Shown: positions 12,501-23,195 of the stretch, one piece after another | Layout of the letters: each line of letters begins with the position of its first letter | How positions within the stretch are numbered: the first letter of the stretch is position 1 | Assembly (NCBI GenBank): GCA_013399015.1 | Contig: VWZX01001934.1 | Location: 38,416-102,415 of the forward strand | Length of the DNA: 64,000 nucleotides | Direction: 5' to 3' | DNA from: Galbula dea | Taxonomy: Eukaryota > Chordata > Aves > Piciformes > Galbulidae | Notes under the pieces: model-generated | Told to the model about the DNA's origin: nothing | The model's input: only the letters and a program-made list of their open reading frames with translations | The model's database searches: none | Position numbers and translations under genes: made by a program

Positions 12501-15500
12501 GCTCCATATCTTTGGAAGCAGCTGACTGTTGGGTGCAGGCTTAATTCAGCGTGAAATCTTATTCACTAAGGAAAAGATGAAACCAAAGAATTACAAGCAA
12601 AAGGGGATGGAAATCAGCCAAGGGATTTCCAGGCACTCCCTCTCCTCATAGGTGCTCCGTGGGCTACAGTGGTGTCAGAGCTCAGGGAAGGACAGGAGGC
12701 CCAGAGAAGGGTTTGCCATGAGATCAGCAGTATTTAGCATTGTAGCAAGCAGGACAAGGTTAAGATGCCAGAAAGACCTCTGCTAACAACCCACTATCTC
12801 CTCTCCCTTCTCACTGGACAATGGCTCTAGCTGTAATGGACTCTCCTGTTCCCCAACATGAGCAGGAAAGTTCTCCCTAGCACACAGAAGACCTCCAAAT
12901 GCAGCCAGACGTGACTAAGCATTGCACAAGACACAAACCTGGCAAGTTTTCATAGTTTTCTACCACCACATCTTGTAGCTGCTTCTTCCTCAGCTCCTGT
13001 CTCATTGCAGAAACCTGGCATGGAAGAAAGAGGCACAACAGTGTCAGCTCAGGAACATCCAAGGTCCCTCACCCTTCTCAGCTGCATGTTCCTCAAGAAA
13101 CTAACTTGACAGCAGCCACGTGTCCTGGGCTGACTTCAGCCAGCCGTCCCAGTCTGACCCACAGTTAACCTGCCTAGAGAAGATGCTAGAAGAAAGCTTC
13201 AACTAAACCATCCCATCATGAAGCATCTCTGCTCCAACCACCCACGACATGCTACCCAAACAGAGCAAGTCTTGAAAAACCACTGGTGGCACTGAAGACC
13301 CCAGAACCCCTATTTTCAAGAGGTTTATCCTCAGCAGAGCCCAGCATTTCCTGGGGAGGGTTTAGAGAGCCATCAGCAGCAAGAGCATAGCCTCTTCAGG
13401 TGGGGAATGTGTGGTTCTCCTACATACCTGCTTCCCATGGGAGACCACACAGATCTGCTTCAGATCTCGGTTACCCCACTCATCTGGCCACCTCTCATAG
13501 ATCTCCTTCACTTTCTCAACCACTTGTATTATCTCAGAGGCGTTGTGCCATGAAATCATAGAGATATCCTTTTCAGCTATGCCAGACACGTGGCAGAACA
13601 CGAGTGGGTAGATTTCGGGGTGTTGTGGGATGTTCCCACTGGCGTGGATAGCGTTGCCTTTGCCAACGTAGAAGTGCTTGGAGACAAACTCGATGATCCC
13701 TGCCGTGGAACGATAGTTCTCATTGAAGATGATCCTGCTCTTGATGGCCACCTCGTGCCTCTCCTTCTGGTAAAACTGGAAGAGTCGATTCAGCAAGGTG
13801 TGGTCAGCAGATTGTCCATCCTCCACAGAGAACAGCTTGGGGGTTATCTGCATGTGGTCCCCGGCGAGGACAATGCGGGTCTCGAAAGTGGCGTAGGAGA
13901 GCGGAATCAGAGCTTCGCACTCCAGCATCTGAGCGGCTTCATCGATCATGATGTGGGTGAAGTAACCTGGGGCGACCTTCAAGTTCTTGGATAAGGTGGA
14001 GGTGGTGATGATGACGTGGTGCTTGTCGATCTCTGCCCACGTAGGGTGCCGGAAGGAGCGCCGGTCCTGCGAGAGGCAGCAGTACATCAGAGTGATGGGG
14101 TCGGTCAGGGTGACCGGGCGGTCGGTGGAGATGATCCTCAAGGGAACAGCCCAGGGGTGCTTGTTGGTGAAGTAGTCATGGAAGTACTCCCGGACGTAGA
14201 TGTCAGCAGCGCTGGAAGGGAACAACAGGAAGGAGCTGTGAAGTGCCTGTCCCCAAATGTTGTGATCACCTTCCCAATGTGCTACCTGATCCTTCACCAG
14301 GGTGCACCCAAACTCTCCCTGACGATGCACTGGGCATGGGAGACACTCACACACATGGTGGAGATGCAACTACCAATGCCACATCTGTTTAGAGATCATG
14401 GTTTAAAATTGGAGCTGATATTCCAGACTAGGGCATCTCTTGACACTTGTATGGAAAGATGCAACCACACAGAACCACAGACTGGTTTGGGTGGGAAGGG
14501 ACCTTCCAAGGTCATCTAGTCCAACCCCCTGCAGGCAGCAGGGACATCTGCAACTAGATCAGGTCGCTCAGAGCCCCAGACAACATGACCTGGAGTGGTT
14601 CCAGGGATGGGACATCTCCCACCTCTCTGGCCAACCTGGGCCAGGCTCTCACCAGCCTCTGTGTGAAAGATCCAAGATTTGCAGAAGAAGCTTGAGTGAA
14701 GCAGCCAGCCTGAGACAGGCTAAGATTAGCCTTCACCCATCTATTATACATTGAAGCCAAGGCTGCAGGATCAGCTGTGGACACTTTTCAGCTAACTGCT
14801 CTAATTTTAAGCATCTTGGCCTGGTTTCTCTGAAGGCTGATTCAATGGCAGCCAGACCAGGTCTGCATTTCTTCTTCCCCAAAATTTCCCTGGAAAAGTA
14901 AATAAAATTGGCACGTGCAGAGAGCAGAAGAGTCTTCAAGGGCAAGGAGAACACAACAGTACCCAGCAAGGATAGGCAACAGCTTTCTACTTCCTCCTAC
15001 ACCCAGCAAAGCCTAGAAAGAACTAATACTCTCCAACCCCATGCCCATTTTTTTATAAGGCTGGAATGTGCTGCCTCTTCAACAAAGAATTTCAGAATTC
15101 CCAAATCCCAGCATGGCAGGGGTTGGAAGGGACCTCTGAGGATCATCCAGTCCAACCCCTGGCTCCAGCAGGGTCACCCATAGCAGCTTGCCCAGGGTCA
15201 CCTCCAGCTGCCTGGGGAATCTCTCCACACAAGGAGACTCCACAGCCTCTCTGGGCAGCCTGGGCCAGGGCTCTGACAACCTCACAGCAAACAAGTTTCT
15301 CCTCCTGCTCAGGTGGAACCTCCTGGGTTCCAGTTTGTGCCCGGTGCCCCTTGGCCTGGTCCTGGGCACCACTGAGCAGAGTCTGGCTCCAGCCTCTTGC
15401 CCCCAGCCTTTAGCTCTTGCTCAGCCTTGAGCAGCTCCCCTCTGGGGCTGCTCTCCTCCAGGCTAATTAAAGTGCATACTAAGAAAGGGGCAGCTCAGCT

Positions 15501-18500
15501 CCACCTCACACACCCTGGGCTCCTGCTCATCTCCACCAGGCTAGCAATGACCTAGCTTGCTTGGATCCAGCTCGCAACTCTGGTCACCTCTTCCCTCACC
15601 CACTGCTCACCTGTTGGTGTGAGTGCAGATCAGCACCCGTGTGTTGGGCTGCTTGAGGATCTCTATGGTGGCCATGGCCAAGGTGAAGGTCTTCCCTGTG
15701 CCGAAAGGCCCGTAGATGAGAAGGGGTGGGACCTGCCGGCTGCTGGTCGTCTGGCCCGTGATGAAGTCGATGGCCAGCTTCTGCTTTCTATTCCCTCTCT
15801 GTGGTGAGCCAAAGGAATAGGGGACAGTGCAACTGGCAACATCTGGTAGGACCAGCTTCTCATCCAGCAGACGGTCCACAGCCTGGTGCCAGTGCCGGAA
15901 CAGCAGCTGGTCGAGCTGGAACTGGATCTCCACTTTGTGAGAGGTGTTTGGCTCGAAGTTCAGATCCGAGCAGCATCTCTTTGGTATCTGTAGCCAGATG
16001 GTCTTCTCAGTGGTGGCTTTATGCTCTACATGAACCTCGTAAACCCGCTCATCTACAGGTGGGTCAAGTGCCAGGAAAGCAGTGGGCACAGACCTGCTCA
16101 GCAGATAGCCTTCATCTGTGTCTGGTGAGAGGTTGTAAGGAGTAGGCACTTCAGCAAAGAGCTCACCAGAGAGGGCAAACTTCATCCCCACAGAAGGGCC
16201 TTGCAGCCAGGGTGTCAGCGAGATGATGACCCGCAGGTTGAGTCTGAAAGGAGGAAACACCTGAATGAGCAGCAGAGAACTGACCCATGGGTTCCATCAC
16301 CAACCACCCCCCCTGCTGCAGAGAGGGCACTGCCACCCAGAGAGTGTCTGCTGGTCCCTCAGCACCCAGCTTCTAGCTAATCCACGGCTGCAGGAGAAGA
16401 CACAGCCCTCTCCCTCCTATCCCTACCCAACAAGCCACCTTCCTTGGCAGGGTTCCACTTTTCTGGGAAGGTGCCCTAGGACCCAACCCAGAAGGGACAG
16501 AGATTTCACTAGCAGCATGGTCCAAAGGGTTAGCAATGGGCCCATGGTCCACAGCGAGGAGAAACCTCTCTGGCACTTACCTGGCAATCAAAGCTTGTTC
16601 AGCTTCTTCCTCGCGGAAGAGAAAGCTGTGCATCCTCTCGCGGTAGTTGAGGCGGGTGATGGGAACGGTTCCACCTCCCTCACGCTTGTAGTCCAGTGCA
16701 AGAGCAGGAGGCTTGTACTTGGCCAGCAGATCCACATCTTCACTGGCCCTGGTCACGCTGGGGACGATGATGCGGTTGCCTCTGTCCCATCGCACGAAGT
16801 TAACGGGGCGGCTGCTCTCCCTGCTGCCAGGGACCTGCTGGGGGGTCTCCCGTCGGCCCACCTTCACCCTGATCTTCTGGATGAGGACAGGCCTCCTGCC
16901 GAAGTCAAACACCACCCACTGCTCAAAGACACCCAGGGTGCAGCAGTCCATGCAGACCTCCACCAGCGAGGCAGCTGGGGAGGAGGACAGGGTGGCCACT
17001 TGCTCCCCTCGCAGGTAGTGGAGGCTCTGGGAAAGGCCATTCCCCAGGAGGTAGAAGTTGACTCCAGGTTCTTGCTTCAGTAGTGCCACGTGCTGCAGAG
17101 GCATCTGGTTGAGGAGAAGACAGAGAGATGGTAAAGCAGCTCATGGCTGAAGAGCTCCTCCCAGCAGCATTTCCTACTAAGAGCTGCTGCAGGAACAAAA
17201 TGCCATCCTAGACCTACAGTGCACTTGAGATTCTCCTTAAAGGAGATCTTTCCTCATGCAATCCCACAGCAATCACCTGATGGTCATAAAGAACCTCAGG
17301 TTCCAGTTTCATAGGAATCCTGGGCAGAAAAACAGCTGAATCTTGTTATTTGTGATGTTATGTGGGTGGTGCTGAGAGCAGCCAAGGCCACCCCAGCCCT
17401 ACTGCCTGAGAGAAGACTGGAGACACGGTGGCTGAACCCCTCACACATGGCCCCAGCTCAGGCACCACCTGAGCCTGAGCTGCTCCCCAATACCCAGCCC
17501 ACGTCCTCAGTCACAGAATCATTTTGGTTGGAGCAGACCTTTCAGATCATCAAATCCAACAGTTAAACAGCACTGCCAGGTCCCCACTAAAGCATGACCC
17601 TCAGCAACACATCTTCAGGGCTTTTCAACCCTTCCAGGGATGGTGGCTCCACCACTGCCCTGGGCAGCCTGGGACAGACCTTGACAACCCTTTTGGGGGA
17701 AGAAATTGTTCCTCATGTCCAACCTAAACCTGTCCTGGCACAACCTGAGGCTGTTTCCTCTTGTTCCATCACTTGTTCCTTGGGAGAAAAGACCAACCCC
17801 CATTTGGCTCACTTGCAGAGAGTGAGAAGGTCTTCCCTGAGCCTCCTTTTCTTCAGGCTAACCAAGCCCAGTTCCCTCAGCCTCTATCCTCCCAGACATC
17901 CCTAAACCTCTATCCCTCTGCCCTTTGTAGAAATAATAATTCAAAAACCAAACCCAAAACCCCAAAGCACAAGAACTGTGCAGAGCAGCAAACTCTGGCA
18001 GCAGCTCACAGCCTCCTGCGCAGAGCTGGGCTCACCTGGGAGTAGACCTTGAACTTCCACTGGTACTTTGCCCTCCTGTCCTCCAACTGCACGTGCAGGT
18101 TCTGCTCACACACCACTCTGACACCCTCAATGTGCTCAGCCATCTGTGGGGGAGGCATGAGAGGAGAGGGACTGAAGGCAACGTCCCAGGGACATACACA
18201 TTCTAGAGCCCTTCAGGGGAACATCCTCATCCTTTGCCTTTATGCCACATCCTCCCAGGAGAGGAGAGTTAGTAAATCCTCAGCCACCACTGCTCAGTGT
18301 CCCTGTGCAGCAGCGCTGGGGCACTAAAGGACCCACAGCACAGCAGTGCTGTTAGGTAGCCCAAGCAGGCTCTCAGGGGGTGCCACCTCTAAGAGGGTGA
18401 AGGAAGGAGGATGCAACCTCTCTCTCTACATCACCATTAGGAAGGTGAGTTGTGAGCTTCCTTCCCAAGCTCTTACACAAGAGGCTTCTCATGAGGCTGC

Positions 18501-19843
18501 ACCAACGTGCTCCCACCCTGATGCCCACCACTCACAATCAACACTTCGTTGGAGCAGGTCTGATACTCAGCAAGGAGTCTGTCCTGGTAGGACACGAGCC
18601 CTTCCTTCAGTGCTTGCTTCTTTTTCTTGGCCTTAACCTTCGCCCTCTGGATCCACTCTTGCAGCTCCTCAGGAGAATGAGCCTTGGTGCAGCTGTTCCC
18701 CATTTCACACACCTCTGCCCTGTTGGGAGAGATGTCCCAGCTGCCACCCAAGCCTGGTGGCATTGTGGGTGGGGGGGCGGTGGTGTCCACAGAGGGCTGC
18801 CATCAGCCCCTACCCTCTTCCTCACTGCCTTACCTGCTACACAGCGAGAACTTGGTCAGCCCAAGCGGCGGTGCACGGTGGACCCACTGGACAGAGGTGT
18901 CAGCCGAGAGCATCTCCTTGTGCTCCACGGAGGAGCAGTGGCTCTCGAAGCTCTCCTGCGAGCTGAAGGTCACCACGCAGAGCCGGCAGTAGAAATGCAC
19001 CGGCGCAGGTGCCGCCAGCTCGCTGTTGGTGCTGCAGGTCCCCGTGGCCTGCAGCAGGTCAGAGCGAACCAAGCCTTCCTCCCTCTCGGCCTCCCAGATG
19101 AACATCTCCACCTCGCTGTGGGCATACTGGCAGCGCTGGGGGCGGTGCTTGCAGGGCTGGCCCCTGGAGACGAATTTGCAGTAGCTGAGGGTGGGGATGA
19201 ACTCGGGGCAGGGTCGGATGGCAGTGTATTGCTTCTTCCTCCGGCTGTCCGACACCACGTGCACCAGGAGCGGGTCCCAGCTCCGGTGACACTCACAGAG
19301 CCGTCCCTGGCCGCCCCCTGAGATGCGCTGGGGGCAGCCGAAGAAGCAAGGCTTGCAGATCTCCTGGAAGCATCCCCCAAACTCGCTGAGGATGGCGGCG
19401 GTGGGGTGGAGGGTGGCGGCGGGGTGGAGGGCGGCGGCGGCGGGGTGAGCCTCTGCAAATATTCACAGCACGGCAGCCTTCAGCCAGCGCCTCTCCACCT
19501 GCTGCTCCCTCTCAAAGTTCCAGACCATGGCCTCCTCCGGGCTCCAGGCGAAGGTGCACTGGCTCTTGTGCTTGCTGCAGCCCAGCCCCACCATGTAGTA
19601 TCTGCAGACAGTGTAGCGGGTGGGGTTGGGGAAGCCTGGCCTCCTGAACACCTTCCTCCAGGCCGTGCTCCGGCGGCTGCGGCATCGCGCTAGGAGGGTC
19701 TCGTACAAGCAGTCGTGCTCCACCTCCCGCAGCTGGTAGGTGATCTCGTTCTCCTTCACGCTGCACTTGGAGCAGACCAGGCGCAGCTCCAGGTGCTGCT
19801 GGAGGCTGTCCAGTGGCACCAGTGGGCCGTTAGCCGTCGGCAT
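512..19843 (-). CDS. HELZ2: HELZ2, helicase with zinc finger 2 (20 coding exons; one in-frame TGA)
   Basis: Spliced minus-strand gene. Exons: 18834-19843, 18536-18719, 18036-18143, 16581-17104, 15611-16243, 13428-14211, 12939-13014, 8039-11552, 7552-7599, 7155-7240, 6636-6764, 6224-6400, 5812-5953, 5231-5347, 4459-4651, 3591-3725, 3131-3349, 2437-2593, 1848-2015, 512-636. Every junction is GT-AG and in phase; the total is 8,529 nt, about 2,842 codons (human about 2,650). Domain order: CCCH/C2H2 zinc fingers, helicase 1 (GPFGTGKT, DEAA), RNB exonuclease domain, helicase 2 (GPPGTGKT, DECA). Known role: interferon-induced nuclear co-activator of PPAR-type receptors (PRIC285/PDIP1) with RNA helicase and RNB ribonuclease domains. 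The start ATG at 19843 has A at -3. The oddity is an in-frame TGA at 19463-19465 beside a minisatellite; the frame is open on both sides. Identity and exon structure are very secure. Whether the stop is real is open. Confidence 0.96.
765..1455 (-). repeat. CR1 LINE fragment in HELZ2 intron 19
   Basis: Plus strand reads as the reverse complement of a CR1 3' end (agtccaacc block, then the end of the reverse-transcriptase region with a broken frame resembling QVAMKANSILAW). The element is thus sense-oriented to HELZ2 and is 5'-truncated, as usual for CR1. Confidence 0.9.
2797..3035 (-). repeat. CR1 LINE 3' fragment in HELZ2 intron 17
   Basis: Typical CR1 3' sequence (ggtcacccacagcagcttg, tctccacacaaggagactcc) lying between HELZ2 exons 18 and 17, only about 100 bp from the exon 17 donor. 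Minus orientation. Confidence 0.88.
8039..11552 (-). other. HELZ2: HELZ2 giant exon 8 with RNB (RNase II/R) domain
   Basis: A single 3,514-nt exon coding about 1,170 residues; a very large exon at this position is typical of HELZ2. It contains the end of helicase 1, an acidic serine stretch (DSDTDSSSSEAES), an RNB-type nuclease domain over roughly residues 1480-1850, and a long C-terminal part without obvious motifs. The RNB active-site cluster reads DPQGARDLDDA, keeping the Asp residues that bind magnesium in RNase II/R, followed by IGIHIADVAGVI and later SSPIRRYVDVVV. This predicts a competent 3'-5' exoribonuclease; activity is inferred and not shown. Long open frames on the opposite strand here are shadows of this exon. 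Confidence 0.94.
11753..11955. repeat. Imperfect 102-bp tandem duplication in HELZ2 intron 7
   Basis: Two neighbouring copies begin with the same caggatggac(a/g)ccatgagg block at 11753 and 11855 and share the aggcca(c) and ggca(t/g)ggacactgga segments. It lies in the intron between exons 8 and 7 and no coding role is seen. Confidence 0.7.
12244..12268. repeat. AT-rich simple repeat (AATAAAAATAATAA)
   Basis: Short A-rich microsatellite in HELZ2 intron 7. On the plus strand it contains AATAAA, but this is antisense to the gene and is not taken as a poly(A) signal. Confidence 0.75.
14468..14680 (-). repeat. CR1 LINE 3' fragment in HELZ2 intron 5
   Basis: CR1 3' end in reverse complement (ggtcatctagtccaacc, ggttccagggatgggacat), sense to HELZ2 and just upstream of exon 6. 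Confidence 0.9.
15088..15465 (-). repeat. CR1 LINE 3' fragment in HELZ2 intron 5
   Basis: Second CR1 in the same intron, of the subfamily also seen at 2.8 kb (shared ggtcaccca-agcagcttgcc and aaggagactccacagcctc blocks). It ends about 150 bp before exon 5. Confidence 0.9.
17510..17930 (-). repeat. CR1 LINE 3' fragment in HELZ2 intron 3
   Basis: CR1 3' end (cacagaatcattttggttgg onward) in reverse complement, close to exon 3. A broken open frame within it is CR1-derived. Confidence 0.9.
18036..19843 (-). other. HELZ2: HELZ2 exons 1-3: N-terminal zinc-finger region
   Basis: Exon 1 encodes about 336 residues. Visible metal-binding patterns, in order: a CxxC pair near the N terminus (LVCSKCS); a C-x8-C-x6-C motif ending in W where the CCCH family has His (CRYYMVGLGC onward); a full CCCH finger C-x8-C-x6-C-x3-H (YCKFVSRGQPC onward); and a C2H2 finger C-x2-C-x12-H-x5-H (YCRLCVVTF onward, U1-like). 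Exon 2 (18536-18719) is lysine-rich with likely helix or coil (KVKAKKKKQALKEG). Exon 3 (18036-18143) is exactly 36 codons and starts with an internal ATG. The TGA and minisatellite lie between the two CCCH-like motifs. The zinc fingers are seen in sequence. RNA binding is inferred from the family. Confidence 0.88.
19385..19450. repeat. GC-rich coding minisatellite in HELZ2 exon 1
   Basis: About three copies of a 16-19 base G-rich unit (ggtggggtggagggtggcgg type) inside exon 1. In the HELZ2 frame it encodes a low-complexity Ala/His/Pro segment (AAALHPAATLHPTAA). It lies immediately downstream of the in-frame TGA in the direction of translation. Confidence 0.85.
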
Positions 19844-19902
19844 CTTCGGCGGTGGCTCCAGTGGAGCAAAATTACCGGTGGGAAGTTCCTACCTGGTGAT
19901 AC
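19844..19902 (-). other. HELZ2: HELZ2 5' UTR part of the first coding exon
   Basis: The minus strand has a good acceptor (CTCCTCCCCCAG) ending at 19903, followed by 59 nt and the ATG at 19843. This implies an upstream noncoding exon, for which the candidate at about 25.34-25.42 kb is the best seen. Confidence 0.65.
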
Positions 19903-20528
19903 CTGGGGGAGGAGGTGCCATGGAGTGGCTGTGTCCTAGCTCGACAGGTATCTGCCAGCCATTGGTGTGAGCTGACAAAGCCTGACAAAGAAGTGAGAAA
20001 CAAGCGACTTAGCAGGAAACTTCAGCTGGTCCCTGGCTGGGCACACGCCAAGGCACTGGCATAGCCTGGCCCTGCTCTTCAGGAAGCAGCAAGGAACCTC
20101 ACCCAGCACCCAAACCCACTAGACACCCTTGTCCTCAGCACCCAAGTGCCTGGGGTCTGCCCCCATCCCCTCACCCACCAGCTCAGGTCCTAATGTCCTG
20201 CAGGGAGCAGGCTGCTGAGTGGTAAGGGCTCCTGGCAGGGCTCAGACCCTCAGCATTTAGCACTCAACCGCCCAAGGCTGCCCCAGAGGGCATAGCACCA
20301 TCCCCACAGTGGCCACCAGCCTCCTGCCAGAGCCTGGCTAGACAATCTGACTTCCTCTTCCCGTTGCTGGCACCTCCCCTGCTTTCGTTCACTTCTGCCA
20401 CTTTTTCCTGCTCTCTCCACTGGCTCCAGCTTGGTAGCCACACCAAGTGGGAAAATCCCAGCATCAACCTCCCCAAGGCACAAAAGATTAGTTGGAATTA
20501 ACAAAGCAGGCACCTTTTTGCTCCTCGG

Positions 20529-21280
20529 ATGCAGCACCCGAGGCCAGGAGACAGTGATTTAAGGAAATTAATCAATATTTTAGTCACGAAAAGGTTTATT
20601 CTCGGCGCTGGGTGCGCAGGGGATATCTCCACCAAAATACGCACCTCTTGCCGCCTGAGCCGTGCTCTATTTATGCTACAAAGTATAACATATGCAACAG
20701 GCTGCCATCTACACGGTATTTTAGGTTACAATTGAAACTATCAACGCAGCTGCAAAGTATTACATAAGAAATAGGCTACCATCTACAAAGTATTTCAAGT
20801 GTACAATTGAAACTATCAACGCAGCTGCGAAGTGTTACAGGAAACTATCAGCATATGCAACAGGCTACCATCTACAAAGTATTTCAGGTGTACAACTGAG
20901 CTGCAAAGTGTTACAGGAAACTATCAACATATCTATAAAGTATTACATATGAATATACACCACCCCCTAGGTCCCCCTTTGTGAATCGAGATGCCAGACT
21001 GAAGATCGGGTCCAGCCGATCTTTGCTTTTCTTTTGTGTTGTACTCCACACCCAGACCATTCTACTATCTATTAAGTTGCACCATCAAGTCTGGTGCTTC
21101 TGTTCAATTTCTTTGTCTCTGTTCAATCTTTAACTCTGCAGTTGTTTTTATCTCTTTATCTCTTTTGTGTTGTACCCTACACCTAGATTGTCCCATTATC
21201 CGGTCTTCAGCCATTCTCTGCAAATATTCAATGTTAGTTTCCCCCTTAATCAATAGGCTTGTTGGAACAGGGACCTGCTG
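20529..21280 (-). mobile_element. Probable solo LTR of an avian endogenous retrovirus
   Basis: Reads as an LTR on the minus strand: a GCGCACCCAGCGCCGAG block is followed by AATAAA (complement of tttatt near 20,596) and then the terminal U5-like segment ending at about 20,529. Upstream lie internal repeats and a duplicated block (tcttttgtgttgtac at about 21,031 and 21,161). No retroviral coding region is seen beside it, so it is probably a solo LTR. The right border and target-site duplication could not be fixed. It sits in HELZ2 intron 1. It could be a different LTR-like repeat. Confidence 0.65.
20676..20960. repeat. 75-bp tandem repeat, about 3.8 copies, inside the LTR
   Basis: Units start at 20676, 20750, 20825 and 20901 (periods 74, 75, 76). 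Each begins ct(a/g)c(a/g)aagt and most contain ggct(a/g)ccatctaca and aactatcaacgcag. Copies differ from each other by only a few bases. Confidence 0.88.
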
Positions 21281-22842
21281 CCATCTCCTCCAGCTAACAG
21301 CTCGGTGAACACCTCCAGCTGGGAGACCTCCAGCTCCGAAGGCGGCTCAGGGCTCCTTGCCCTCCCTGGTCACTGGCTCTGGCATTTGCCAGCAGTTTCC
21401 TGGGTAAGCAGAGGCCAGGAGCATCCCTGGGAATGATGCTGCAGGGTTTGGTGGCTGGGGGTAAATGGAACATGTCAGGGCAGATCTGAGGGCAGGGAGT
21501 GCTGCCAAGCAAAGCCACCAGCCTCGTGCTGAGCATCTGCTGCGGGCTCGGAGCAGCAGCCCCCAGGGAGCAGCTCTGCAGTGACACAGGGAATGGGCAG
21601 TGTTCCTGGCTGTGCTCTGGCAGCCTGTGGGGCAGGGGGGCAAACTCTGCACTGCTCTGCAGAAATAATTTCACTTTTAAATTTCTTTCTTTTCCCCACC
21701 TCTGGGCTAAATGGGGAGCTCAGCGTTGAGGGAGGCAGGCAGAAGGGTGCTGAAGCTCTGCCTGAAGCTCTAGAAAGCAAACACTGAGCTGGGACAGTGG
21801 AAGGGAAGGGGCTGGAGCATCACATACCCTCCCACCTCACCCTTAGCAAGCTCCTCACATCTCATCCCAGTGTCATGGCACCCACTCACTGCCCAGTCAG
21901 GAAGAAATCTCCCAACCCTACTTTTTCCTGCCATGCATCAGGTTGGACACGTGCTCGGTGGACAAACACCAGCCCTGCTTTATCTCCCAAGGTCTGGCAG
22001 TGAGCCTGGCACTGGGCACAACTGCTGCTTTCTCTTTCGGTTAGCTGCATGACTCCACGGTGGAGTCCCACAGCAGCACTGCTGCTTCTTTCCTCCACCA
22101 GGCTGTGGGTCACTGTGCCACACACCATCAGCTCTCCACACCTCCCCACCAACGAGCTGAACCATCCCAAGCCATCTCCACACCTTCATATCCAAACCTT
22201 CACTCACAGCCCTTGCTTACAGCAGGAGCCCTGTAGCCAGCTGGGCAGCATGAACCTTCCACAGCTCTGCCTGGCCTCTGAGCTAGACATTACCCAGACC
22301 TACAGCATCTGCAGGGACCACTGTGATCCTGCTTCCATCCCACCCACAGAGTCCAGAGGAGATGTGGTTCTGCAGCAGTGGCGACACCAACTTGTACAGT
22401 TAAACACTTGGAGAACTACCCATAAAAACCATAGAGGAGAGCTGGGCTCTTAGTGGTATTCATGCCTAGGCAGAGCATCCCAGTTTGAAAGAGCTGGGAG
22501 GGAATATTCCACCCCTAAAGGGTTAATTCCTTCACTGTTTATTTTCTTAAGCAAGCCTTTGATTCCCACAGAACATGCTCTGGGTCTGGAGGAAAGAGGA
22601 AAGGGAAATACAAACCTCTCTCAGTCTCCTTGCAGCACTGGAGCCACAGTAAAGCCTTTTTCTCTCTATGGTCATCTTAGACCAGAAAAGAAAGGGAAAA
22701 AGACCCCAAAACCAAGGAAAAAGCTACAGGACCTTTTGCAGTCCAAGTCTGAGTGGAGGAAAGATGCATGAGGCAGTTCAGGGAGGTGAACCTCCTGAGT
22801 GGAGGAAATTGTCCTACTGACAATAAAACTCTGATGACAACA

Positions 22843-23195
22843 TGGCAAAATGGGAGAGCTTATCTCTCTCCAGCAACCCGGAAGGAGGTTGGAGCCAGGT
22901 GGGGGCTGGGCTCTTCTCACATGGAAGAAGTGGTAAAACAAAAGGAAACAGCCTCAAGTTGTGCCAGGACAGGTTTAGGTTGGACATGAGGAACAATTTC
23001 TTCCCCAAAAGGGCTGTCAAGGCCTGGCCCAGGCTGCCCAGGGCAGTGGTGGAGTCCCCATCCCTGGAGGGGTTTCCAAGCCCTGGAGATGTGGTGCTGA
23101 GGCCATGGTGCAGTAACTTGTGGGCGATAGGTTAACAGTTGGACCTGATGATCTTACAGGTCTTTTCCAACCATAATGATTCTATGATTCCATGA
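22843..23195 (+). repeat. CR1 LINE 3' fragment
   Basis: Plus-strand CR1 ending with the diagnostic tail (ccaaccataatgattctatg). Antisense to HELZ2, in intron 1. Confidence 0.92.

Larger units (their letters stand above)
11320..17104 (-). other. HELZ2: HELZ2 exons 4-8 (start): first UPF1-like helicase module
   Basis: Superfamily 1 helicase core of the UPF1/HELZ type. Exon 5 (15611-16243) carries Walker A GPFGTGKT near residue 787. Exon 6 (13428-14211) carries motif II IDEAA near residue 910, motif III AGDHMQITPK and the NENYRST segment. Exon 7 (12939-13014, 76 nt) joins VVSHGKQ to VSAMRQELRKK. The start of exon 8 supplies IIISTVHTSE and motif VI NTIMTRAQSLVVAVGD. All expected core motifs are present, so this helicase looks intact. 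The introns between these exons hold CR1 copies at 14.47, 15.09 and 17.51 kb. Confidence 0.93.

Noticed and set aside
19463..19465. TGA read as selenocysteine or programmed readthrough
   Set aside because: HELZ2 is not a selenoprotein, no SECIS-like structure was noticed, and the context after TGA (ATA) is not the CTA readthrough context.
19880..19889. NF-kappaB-like GGGAAGTTCC upstream of the HELZ2 ATG
   Set aside because: It matches the loose consensus but lies in a 5' UTR exon far from the proposed promoter. Chance occurrence is likely.
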